NCBI GenBank assembly: GCA_030039035.1
Contig: JASHQQ010000057.1
Coordinates: forward strand, 1-42,288
DNA: 42,288 nt
Direction of reading: 5' to 3'
From: Acidobacteriaceae bacterium
GTDB lineage: Bacteria; Acidobacteriota; Terriglobia; Terriglobales; Acidobacteriaceae
Position numbers and translations under genes: made by a program. The notes under the pieces were generated by a model. The model worked only from the letters and a program-made list of their open reading frames with translations. It was not told the DNA's origin and did no database searches. Shown in pieces: positions 8,514 to 15,762 of the stretch (position 1 is its first letter; every line of letters begins with the position of its first letter).

Positions 8514-10616
8514 TCAGGCTTCCAGTTCGTGGCTTTCCGGTCCAGGGTCTTTCAGCAGGCTCGCGATCCCGGCTTCGGGATTGCGAATCGCCTGCACGAT
8601 CACGTTTCGTCCATATCGAAAGAGATTGGCGAGATTCGTGTTGTACCAGCAGCAACTGGTCATTTGCGGGGAAAGCCCGCAGAGGAAGCGGAGTTTGCCG
8701 AGTTCGCTGGGTGTCCTGAGGATTGCCGCGGCCAGCCGATGATTTCCATCGAGAACGGTAAGCGGCTCGGTTTCGTCCCGGCCGATCAGGATCACCGCGC
8801 CCAGCCTGGCTTCGTCGTTTGCGAACCTGTCGCCGATGGCCGCGATCTTGGCAAGGAATTGGGTATCCATCAGGTCGCGGCGGGTGCGCATGGCCTGGGC
8901 AACCTGTGTCACGGAAAAATTCCCGCGCGCCAGCTTGCGCCATTGGGCGCGCGGAAACACGCGAATATCGCCGAGGTCGGCCTCGTTCACCTCCACCTCG
9001 TGCCATTTGGTGCCCGCGGGGATCTCCTGCCACAAGGCAAAATGCTTGATGAAAAGCAGCGTCCGCCGCTTGGAGTTTTCGACCGGGTCCTCGAGATTGG
9101 GCTGCGCGACGATCTGGCGCAAGGTTTCCTGGTATTTCTGGTAGGTATGGGAATGAAAGTCGCTCTTCAGAAACTCGGCGATGACTTCATCTTCCGAAAC
9201 ACGCCGGATGAGATGGATGGGACGGCCCATCCCGGCCACGAGAAGATCCTTGGGGTCGGTCAGCGAACTGATCAGGAAGGGCAGCGCAACAAAAACGAAC
9301 ATCGCGGCGAGAAGGACGAGCTGGACCAGAATCACCCCGGTCAGAGTGGAGTGATACAGGCAGATGCCCGCAATCAGGGCCCCGCAGAAAGCAAACTGAA
9401 TCCAGCTCGAATGCGCAATCTTGTATGACATTTCGAAGGAAATGATGACCGCGCTGAGCGAATAGACGACCGTGGTGATGGCGTAGAGAGCCAGAAGATG
9501 GGAAACGTGGTATTGACCCGCGCTCTCGAATCCGGCCCCGAGCAATCTCACCCAGATCCGGTTGGGCGCAAGGAAGAGACCCAGCGAGATGGTGGATCCG
9601 ATGCCAACCACGAGCATGAGCGAGGTTGCAATCACGCGCAGGTCCCTTCGCCCTTCATCGGAAGCTCCCGCGACGATCGGAAAGGTCGAATTGACCACGG
9701 CCGACGAGAGGGCGTAGATGACGCGCCCGGCGATCGCGGCGGCCGAATAGATTCCGGCGGCGGACGCGGGGAAAAAGTGCTTGACCAACACGATGTTGTA
9801 GTTGTTGATCAGCACCTGTCCGGCAAAGAACACCAGGGCCTGCGACATTTCCCGCATGGCCTGGGACAAGCGAAGCGGATTGGGGACGCGAGGCGACAGC
9901 CTGATCCCCACGCCCGTCTGCGCTCCGGCGTAGGCGACGGCCATGGCGATGGCGTTGCCGAGAACGACCCCGGGAACACCGTAGCCCAGCAGCATCAGAA
10001 GCATCGACGCGCCGAGCCTGACTGCGCCTTCGAGCACGAGGTTGGCGGCGAGATCGACGAAGCTGCATGCGCCCTGGATATAGCCGCGGCGGCTTCCCAG
10101 CGGCACGTAGAATGCCGCTGCCGCGGCCAGCAGGGTGATGAGTTGGGGAGAGGGAAGATTGACGTAATTCGCGACTCCCTGGCGAAACACAATCAGGAAC
10201 GCGGCGACCAGCAATCCGCACACCCACGAAGCGCGGTGGAACGCCCGGTAGACCGCTGCCTTCGCCTCCGCGGCCGTCTGTTGCGCCACCGCCTTGGCGG
10301 CGACGATCTGGAACGAAAGCGTTACGGCGGACAGGATGGTGAGCAGCGTGTAGACAACCGTGGCGTGCGCAAATCCGATCTCCCCCAGCCACCGCGCCAC
10401 CACGAGGTTGTAGGCGAAGTTGAGGACGGCGGTGAGAGCCGAGCCTGATAGCAGCACCGCGCTGCCCGAGACGATTCGCGCCTGAACAGTCCTCGACTTT
10501 GAAATGGAATCATCCACCCGGATCTTTTTGTCCTTGAATAAATCGGCTCTTCGGAGAAGCGGGCGGAAACCGCTCGCAGTCTGCAACAACGAATCCGATG
10601 CATGTTTTTGGCTCAT
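8514..10616 (-). CDS. Polysaccharide flippase fused to a ParB/sulfiredoxin-like domain
   Basis: 700 residues from the ATG at 10616; a GTG 12 bases upstream is also possible and neither has a strong ribosome site. Residues about 45-455 are a Wzx/MATE-type lipid-linked sugar flippase with 12 or more membrane segments, beginning SGSAVLLSGSALTAVLNFAYNLVVA. A typical flippase ends there. This one goes on for about 240 soluble residues. That tail has the line VEVNEADLGDIRVFPRAQW, a helical stretch, then ILIGRDETEPLTVLDGNHRLAAA. The DGNHR core (about 623-627) is the signature of ParB/sulfiredoxin-like folds, which bind or hydrolyse nucleotides. The flippase would carry an undecaprenyl-linked unit across the inner membrane. 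The tail may sense a nucleotide or nucleotide-sugar; that is a guess. First gene of a minus-strand series; divergent from the GH99-like gene. Confidence 0.82.
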   Translation of the reverse strand: MSQKHASDSLLQTASGFRPLLRRADLFKDKKIRVDDSISKSRTVQARIVSGSAVLLSGSALTAVLNFAYNLVVARWLGEIGFAHATVVYTLLTILSAVTLSFQIVAAKAVAQQTAAEAKAAVYRAFHRASWVCGLLVAAFLIVFRQGVANYVNLPSPQLITLLAAAAAFYVPLGSRRGYIQGACSFVDLAANLVLEGAVRLGASMLLMLLGYGVPGVVLGNAIAMAVAYAGAQTGVGIRLSPRVPNPLRLSQAMREMSQALVFFAGQVLINNYNIVLVKHFFPASAAGIYSAAAIAGRVIYALSSAVVNSTFPIVAGASDEGRRDLRVIATSLMLVVGIGSTISLGLFLAPNRIWVRLLGAGFESAGQYHVSHLLALYAITTVVYSLSAVIISFEMSYKIAHSSWIQFAFCGALIAGICLYHSTLTGVILVQLVLLAAMFVFVALPFLISSLTDPKDLLVAGMGRPIHLIRRVSEDEVIAEFLKSDFHSHTYQKYQETLRQIVAQPNLEDPVENSKRRTLLFIKHFALWQEIPAGTKWHEVEVNEADLGDIRVFPRAQWRKLARGNFSVTQVAQAMRTRRDLMDTQFLAKIAAIGDRFANDEARLGAVILIGRDETEPLTVLDGNHRLAAAILRTPSELGKLRFLCGLSPQMTSCCWYNTNLANLFRYGRNVIVQAIRNPEAGIASLLKDPGPESHELEA

Positions 10617-10700
10617 GGCTGCTCGCACCGGTGCGGATGCGTTTTCGTACGCCGCGCGGCAACCCCGGCCATCGCTTCATGCTTCTAACTGATTCGACTC

Positions 10701-11708
10701 ATGTTGAAGTGTGCGAGTTTCTGCCTGTCCCTGTTGCTTCTCCTGTCCCACGGATGTTCGAACGGTGGAGCCGGCCAGTCGTCGCGGCTGAAGTACAAAG
10801 CCACCGGCATTGCGCCGGAGGAGATCGCCGTCTACGAAGGTTGGTTCGGGCATCCCAGGCACATCTCCGCCGGCTATTCCTCCCACGATCCCGCCGTGAT
10901 AGCCCGGCAGATTCAACAGGCCAAGGGTCTGGGAATTTCCGCCTTTGTCGTCGACTGGTATGGAGACAGGGAGCCATTCATCGACGCAACCTATGCGGCC
11001 GTGCAGAGCATTGCCGCGAAGAACGCCTTCCACGTTGCTATGATGTACGACGAGACCGATGCCGAAGACGACGCCACTGACGAAGCCATCGCCGACTTCA
11101 CCATGTTTCACGACACCTATCTGGCTTCCGGCGCTGCGGGACGCCAGGCCTACCTGACATTCGATGGCCGTCCCCTGATCTTCATCTTTCCCAAGGGCGG
11201 GCATACGGATTGGGACAAGGTTCGCGCCCTCATCGACAAATGGAACCCCGTTCCTATGCTCATCGATGAGAATCTTCCCGGGGCCCACGCCGATGCGTTC
11301 GATGGCTTCTACGCGTGGATCAATCCCGGCGACAGGGGATGGGCCGCCGACGGGAGCAATTGGGGGCAGGGTTATCTCGTGAATTTCTATCGGACGATGA
11401 AGTCGAAGTATCCCGACAAACTCATCGTCGGAGGCGCGTGGTCCTCGTTCAACGACGCCAAGGCCTCCTGGGGGCTGAACCGGCACATATCGGCCCGCTG
11501 CGGCCAGACCTTTGCCGACACGCGGAACCTGTGGCGCTCCGTGTTCCCGCCCGACGAGCCGCCTCCGTTCCTGATGGTCGAGACGTGGAATGACTATGAG
11601 GAAGGCACCGCGATCGAGCCCGGGATTCCGGAATGCGGTTCGGCGCCGAACGGGACCGTCCCCGTTTCTCTCTCGAACACGACCTTACCCTCGGCGCACA
11701 AACCGTAG
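10701..11708 (+). CDS. GH99/GH71-like glycosidase lipoprotein
   Basis: 335 residues. The first 20 or so (MLKCASFCLSLLLLLSHGC) form a signal peptide ending in a Cys that could be lipid-modified, though SHGC is a poor lipobox. The body resembles glycoside hydrolases of the GH99/GH71-like group (endo-alpha-mannosidase fold): VYEGWFGHP, GISAFVVDWYGD, GRPLIFIFPK, a middle block with GFYAWINPGD, and WNDYEEGTAIEPG near the end, which is the most telling motif. Such enzymes cut internal alpha-glycan bonds. Length fits a single catalytic TIM barrel. It is transcribed away from the flippase (84 bases between starts), so it may trim or release the glycan made by the cluster. The substrate is not known. 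No clear Shine-Dalgarno before the ATG. Confidence 0.75.
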   Translation: MLKCASFCLSLLLLLSHGCSNGGAGQSSRLKYKATGIAPEEIAVYEGWFGHPRHISAGYSSHDPAVIARQIQQAKGLGISAFVVDWYGDREPFIDATYAAVQSIAAKNAFHVAMMYDETDAEDDATDEAIADFTMFHDTYLASGAAGRQAYLTFDGRPLIFIFPKGGHTDWDKVRALIDKWNPVPMLIDENLPGAHADAFDGFYAWINPGDRGWAADGSNWGQGYLVNFYRTMKSKYPDKLIVGGAWSSFNDAKASWGLNRHISARCGQTFADTRNLWRSVFPPDEPPPFLMVETWNDYEEGTAIEPGIPECGSAPNGTVPVSLSNTTLPSAHKP

Positions 11709-12078
11709 CAGGGCGCGCCGGAAAAACCGGTACAGTCAGCGTGGTGCCAGGCAGCGCAGAATGCGCGGAGATGTTCACCTGCTTGCGGATTGCCGGACAG
11801 AGGGAAGCCTCAGCCGACCAATGACGCCTGAATCGGGTACTTGCGCTGCATCTATGAGACTCCGTGCTCGTTCGTGAGGTCCCGGGCCGGGACTAACAAC
11901 CCGTGCGCCCGCATCCCGCGATTCTGCCGAGTGGTTATCTATTGCGGTGTAACAGAAGTCAGTTGCACAAGCTGGAGGACCGAACCGCAGCTCCTTCGAC
12001 TCCGCTTGGCCCGTAACCGGGCCAAACGGCGCTCGGGATGACAGTCGCATTCCTGCAGCGAACTGCAGCGGCAGGACG
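11709..12078. other. Convergent intergenic region of 370 bases
   Basis: No convincing gene. It separates the GH99-like gene from the end of the GtrB-like glycosyltransferase. The last third holds a hairpin inside a stretch that resembles dispersed repeats of acidobacterial genomes (see the next entry). The rest shows nothing I can name. Confidence 0.5.
12006..12025. terminator. Hairpin, possible bidirectional terminator in a dispersed repeat-like sequence
   Basis: TTGGCCCG and CGGGCCAA form a perfect 8-base stem around TAAC. Flanks read CTCCTTCGACTCCGC before and GCTCGGGATGACAG after, wording I associate with short dispersed repeats in acidobacteria. It lies between two convergent genes. There is no T tract. 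Confidence 0.4.
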
Positions 12079-13134
12079 CTACGCGGCTTCGACGATGCCT
12101 TTGGAAGAATACCCGTTGGTCTGTGCCGCATGGCCGTTCGTCTGCGATGTGAAGCCGTCCGGGGGAATCGCTGCGTGGCTTCCCTGCAGCGCCAGCAGAT
12201 CGACCTGGCTCGTGGCTTTTGCGTGAGCACGGTAGACGTTGCTGATCAGCGAGAAAGGCCGGGAACGAACCTCGTCGTACACGCGCCCTACATATTCGCC
12301 GAGCACCCCCACCGAGAGCTGCACAAGTCCGCCGACAAAGAACACGGCGCCGGCGACGCCGAATGCCGCCGCGGCCACCGGACTGGAGCTGAGGATGGCG
12401 GCGAATGCCAGCAGCACCGCGGAACAGGTCGCAAAGACGAAGAGTGCGAAGCTGAGGCGCAACGGCTTGTAGCTGAAGCTGGTGATCGCGTCCATCGCAT
12501 ACTTGATGCGGCTGATGAAGGTGAGCTTTCCCGCGCCGGCGGCGCGATCCTGCCGGTCGTAGTAGACAATCGCGTTGCGGTATCCGACCCATGCGCGCAG
12601 CCCGGGGAGATAGCGGTTATGTTCCTGAAGGGAATTCACGGAATCGACAGCCTTGCGATCCATCAGGCTGAAGATTCCGGCATTTAGCGGAATCGGATAA
12701 TCGGAGAGAGTGCCCAGCAGCCGATAGAACATGGGGAAGAGCAGGGCGAGGATCTTGCGGCTCTCCTGGCGGCTTCTTCTCACTCCCACCACCACGTCGG
12801 CGCCTCTCTGCCAGGCGTCGATCAGCTCCGGCAGCACCTCGGGCGGATCCTGAAAATCTCCGTCCATCAGGATCACGGCGCGCCCGCGCGCGGTATGCAG
12901 CCCGGCGGAAATGGCTCCCATGTGTCCCCAGTTCCGGGACAGCTCGACAACCACCACATGCGGATCCGCGGCCTGCAGCTTCCTGAGCAGGTCCAGCGAA
13001 GAGTCCGTGGAACCGTCGTTGACGTACACGACCTCCCAGTCGTCCACGGCGCTTTGCATCGCGTTCGCGACCGCCTCGTGGAAGCGAAAAATCAGTTCCT
13101 CCTCGTTATAAATAGGGACAACCACCGAAACCAT
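12079..13134 (-). CDS. Membrane-anchored GT2 glycosyltransferase (GtrB/DPM1-like)
   Basis: 351 residues from the ATG at 13134, placed by the ribosome site TCAGGAG; the frame is open upstream to 13188. The GT-A domain (1-220) shows VVVPIYNEEE, VYVNDGSTDSS, LSRNWGHMGAI, the metal-binding Asp91-Gly-Asp93 in LMDGDFQDPPE, and RNAIVYYDRQDRAAGAGKL. Two membrane segments follow (about 228-251 and 256-282), then a cytosolic tail with Asn/Gly/Thr-rich repeats (TSQTNGHAAQTNGYSS). This is the architecture of enzymes that load a sugar such as glucose, mannose or a deoxyhexose from a nucleotide donor onto polyprenyl phosphate. The product would feed a GT-C enzyme, and a GT-C-like protein is encoded in the same block at 15.8-17.5 kb. 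It stands alone, 107 bases downstream of the four-gene operon. Confidence 0.9.
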   Translation of the reverse strand: MVSVVVPIYNEEELIFRFHEAVANAMQSAVDDWEVVYVNDGSTDSSLDLLRKLQAADPHVVVVELSRNWGHMGAISAGLHTARGRAVILMDGDFQDPPEVLPELIDAWQRGADVVVGVRRSRQESRKILALLFPMFYRLLGTLSDYPIPLNAGIFSLMDRKAVDSVNSLQEHNRYLPGLRAWVGYRNAIVYYDRQDRAAGAGKLTFISRIKYAMDAITSFSYKPLRLSFALFVFATCSAVLLAFAAILSSSPVAAAAFGVAGAVFFVGGLVQLSVGVLGEYVGRVYDEVRSRPFSLISNVYRAHAKATSQVDLLALQGSHAAIPPDGFTSQTNGHAAQTNGYSSKGIVEAA

Positions 13135-13241
13135 ATTCGACTCCTGACCTAGTATCGAGATCGTTCGTGCTTTCGTTCCGTAGCCCACTTGACGTTCCTG
13201 TCATCCGCGCCCCCGGCAAATCGCCTGCCGGTGCGCTGCTT

Positions 13242-13742
13242 TCACGGTTGCGGCGACGCTTGCAGCACACGCACTCCCCACCGCGCCGCGCCCGGAGTGA
13301 GAACCACCACATAGCGGGCATGCATGCGTTGCGCGGCCAGGGGCTTGTCGTGCACAAAAACCTGAACCTCGTATTCGGCGTCGTCGGTCATTTCGATCGA
13401 GAGGCCGTCGGGCGAATAAAACACAAACTGGAGATCGTGTGCCAGGTCCCGGTACCGGCTGCGCATGCCAAGGCTCGCCTGCTGCGCGATGGTGGCCGAA
13501 AGCTCGTCCTTTGCCGACCCCGTAAAATCGCGATCGAGCAGCCCGGGGCGATTCTGCTCCAGTGCTTCGCTCATGCTTTTCCAGGCGCCGAGATAGTCGG
13601 CAATCGCCGCCGAGCGGGTCTGATCCGCCAGAGCCTGCTGACCCTGCGGCTGCGAAGGCTCCACGCGCACCGCCGGCTGCGCCGCCGCCAGGCATGCGGT
13701 CAAGCCGAAAGCTGCGCAACAGATCATCACGGCCCTGGACAC
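13242..13742 (-). CDS. Exported hypothetical protein, last gene of the GT-C operon
   Basis: 166 residues from a GTG at 13742, which has GGGAGAAG six bases upstream and follows the preceding stop by two bases. A signal peptide is present (AVMICCAAFGLTACLAAAQP). The mature part starts with a Gln/Pro-rich linker, then SAAIADYLGAWKSMSEALEQNR and YRDLAHDLQFVFYSPDGLSIEM, ending in two strands (YEVQVFVHDKP, ARYVVVLTPGAARWGVRVL). The helix-then-sheet order resembles small NTF2-like or Tim44-like domains, but I cannot name a family. Because it is coupled to three other envelope genes, it is likely a periplasmic or membrane-surface partner of them. Confidence 0.7.
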   Translation of the reverse strand: MSRAVMICCAAFGLTACLAAAQPAVRVEPSQPQGQQALADQTRSAAIADYLGAWKSMSEALEQNRPGLLDRDFTGSAKDELSATIAQQASLGMRSRYRDLAHDLQFVFYSPDGLSIEMTDDAEYEVQVFVHDKPLAAQRMHARYVVVLTPGAARWGVRVLQASPQP

Positions 13743-13744
13743 GA

Positions 13745-14635
13745 TTACTTCTCCCACCGAACCTGGTTTCCCAAAGAGACTCCGCTGGCCACGGTGAAAA
13801 TGGCGCCTTGAACCTCGGGCATCTCAACCTTTGCGATGCCGCGCTTGAGCGGAACGTCTACTGTGGTCTTGCTGCCGTTCGCGGCTTCGGTGAACGTGAC
13901 GATCGTCCCGTCCGGCACGGCATTTCCGCTGCAATCGCGCACCGGATCGGTCGCGACAACAAGCTTGCCATCGGATGGCGTGACGCTCATTCGCAGGTTG
14001 CAGGCGTCGCCGGCTACCTGGACCACGGCGCGGGCCGAGGAGACATCGCCGGCCGACGCGACGAAGTGATCGGTCCCATCGTGAGCCGATGAGTCCATGG
14101 CCGTCCAGGCCGCTCCGTCCCGTGTGGTGACCGAGCGCTTCTGCCCCGCCCCCGACGGGTTGGTGAGGTCAAACGAAACGGGCATGGGCGTGAGGATCAG
14201 GTTCTGATAGGTGTCGAAGAGGTAGACCGCGCCGGTAATTGCGTCATGAATGTCGACGGGAAGACGCGAAGGCCGGGCCAGAAAGCTTATCTTTGCGGGT
14301 TCGCTTGCCGGGACAACATCGAACGAGCTGACCGGATTCGAGCCCGCGTCCGACGACGAACCCGACGCCGAAAGGATTGCCAGGTAGCGGCCGGCGTGGG
14401 TGAGCGAGCCGGCAGGAAAGGACGTCGTCGAGCCCAGTTGCACGTCGCGCCGCAGCACCTGCCCCGGACCCACGATGTACACTGTTCCCTCGCCGCTGCC
14501 GGAGCATCGGACAGAAAAGACACTGCCCGCCTCGATGGATTTGGGCAGGTTGATGCCCTGTTCCTGCGCAATGGCGAGATCGGCCATCATCGCCAGAGCA
14601 AGCCCGGTCATCAGCAATGGGAAGCCGCGTCTCAC
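13745..14635 (-). CDS. Exported hypothetical protein with Ig-like beta domains
   Basis: 296 residues with a clear signal peptide (MRRGFPLLMTGLALAMMADLAIAQ). The rest is beta-rich with two or three Ig/invasin-like modules: VFSVRCSGSGEGTVYIVGPG, then PVDIHDAITGAVYLFDTYQN with MPVSFDLTNPSG, then CSGNAVPDGTIVTFTEAANGSKTTVDVPLKRGIAKVEM. The last resembles the 'free of defects' Ig-like domains of bacterial adhesins. Its ATG overlaps the stop of the upstream gene by 4 bases (ATGA), so translation is coupled. No catalytic motif is seen. A structural role in the periplasm or at the surface fits, but is inferred. Confidence 0.7.
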   Translation of the reverse strand: MRRGFPLLMTGLALAMMADLAIAQEQGINLPKSIEAGSVFSVRCSGSGEGTVYIVGPGQVLRRDVQLGSTTSFPAGSLTHAGRYLAILSASGSSSDAGSNPVSSFDVVPASEPAKISFLARPSRLPVDIHDAITGAVYLFDTYQNLILTPMPVSFDLTNPSGAGQKRSVTTRDGAAWTAMDSSAHDGTDHFVASAGDVSSARAVVQVAGDACNLRMSVTPSDGKLVVATDPVRDCSGNAVPDGTIVTFTEAANGSKTTVDVPLKRGIAKVEMPEVQGAIFTVASGVSLGNQVRWEK

Positions 14636-15762
14636 GACTCAGTTCCTCCGAAGCTATAAGATGCAACCACGGTTCGCTCGCTGGCGATTTTTCTGGCCAG
14701 ATCCTCCGGAATATGAATATCGAACGGGGTCGGGGTCTGCGGCAGCAGCGCCCGATCGACATACTGGTCGGCAATCCATACCACCTGCCCGGTTGAATCG
14801 TAAAAGGCGGCAAGCACATGAGCCACGTTGGCCACCTGTCCGCTTTGATTCACCAGTTGACCGGAGAGCGAGGCATCGGGCGCCGGGCTCATGTGCTGGC
14901 TCTGGATCTCGATCACAGGATCCGCCGAGGCGGCAATCAACGAGGAAAACGGCGTCATGCGCACGCTGCCCACGTCCGCAAGCGTGACATCGGGAAACAG
15001 GATGAGGAACGGCGTGACCTGTTTGGGCAACAGAACATGGGATATCTTGTCGAAGCTGCCCTCGGTGGCGATCGGGGTCTGGTCCTTGCGGAGCAGCGTC
15101 GCCGTCACCGCTACGTACGCGGGGTAGATATCGTCGTTGAGAAGCTCGCCCAGGATGACGGTTCCCTCGGCGCGTTGCACCGGATGCATGTCCACGATGC
15201 GCACGTGAGGCGCGTCGACATTCTGCATTCCCCAGTCGTCGCCGGCGCCGCGGTCGATAACATCCCAGCGCAGATAATTCACGGGAATGACCTCCGGCGC
15301 CAGCGTAGGCTGGCTCGTGATCGGCCATTCAACCTGCCAGCGGTCTCCGTTGCGCACCACGCGCAACTGGCGAGTGGTTACCGAGGGTCCGACTACCGTA
15401 GCCCACTTCAACCTGAGCCGGATTTCGGCGTCCGAGGCGCTGGCGTGAAGCGGCTGCATCTCGAAGCTGTCCAGATTCGTGTAAGTGAGCAGGCCGGGAT
15501 AGGTTCCGTTGAGGTCGTGCTGAAAATCCAGCGCCGAGAACCGGGCCTTGTTGGCAAGGCTGTTGTAAGCGTCGTCCCAGGCGTGCGCGCGGATTCTGTC
15601 GCAGAGATTGCTTACCGCGGCCTCGGGGCTTGACGCCGTGCGGGATACCTGCCCGCCGCCGGCGTAGGCAGCAGCGGACGGCACGGGCCAGCGCGTTCCC
15701 GCAACCACAAGCAGGATGGTCACGGCAAAAATGAAGACAGCGAGCAAACCCCCCTTGTTCAC
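14632..15762 (-). CDS. Membrane-anchored hypothetical protein (NTF2-like plus FxLYD-like region)
   Basis: 376 residues. One N-terminal membrane anchor (GGLLAVFIFAVTILLVVAGT) and then a large outside part. Residues about 45-155 (SPEAAVSNLCDRIRAHAWDDAYNSLAN, ending RQLRVVRNGDRWQVEWP) look like an NTF2-like domain. Residues about 185-370 look like a beta domain of the FxLYD kind (RAEGTVILGELLNDDIYPAYVAVTATLL and GQVANVAHVLAAFYDSTGQVVW). Such domains are usually structural. It overlaps both neighbours by 4 bases, second in a four-gene coupled operon behind the GT-C-like protein. I cannot assign a function. Confidence 0.72.
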   Translation of the reverse strand: MNKGGLLAVFIFAVTILLVVAGTRWPVPSAAAYAGGGQVSRTASSPEAAVSNLCDRIRAHAWDDAYNSLANKARFSALDFQHDLNGTYPGLLTYTNLDSFEMQPLHASASDAEIRLRLKWATVVGPSVTTRQLRVVRNGDRWQVEWPITSQPTLAPEVIPVNYLRWDVIDRGAGDDWGMQNVDAPHVRIVDMHPVQRAEGTVILGELLNDDIYPAYVAVTATLLRKDQTPIATEGSFDKISHVLLPKQVTPFLILFPDVTLADVGSVRMTPFSSLIAASADPVIEIQSQHMSPAPDASLSGQLVNQSGQVANVAHVLAAFYDSTGQVVWIADQYVDRALLPQTPTPFDIHIPEDLARKIASERTVVASYSFGGTES

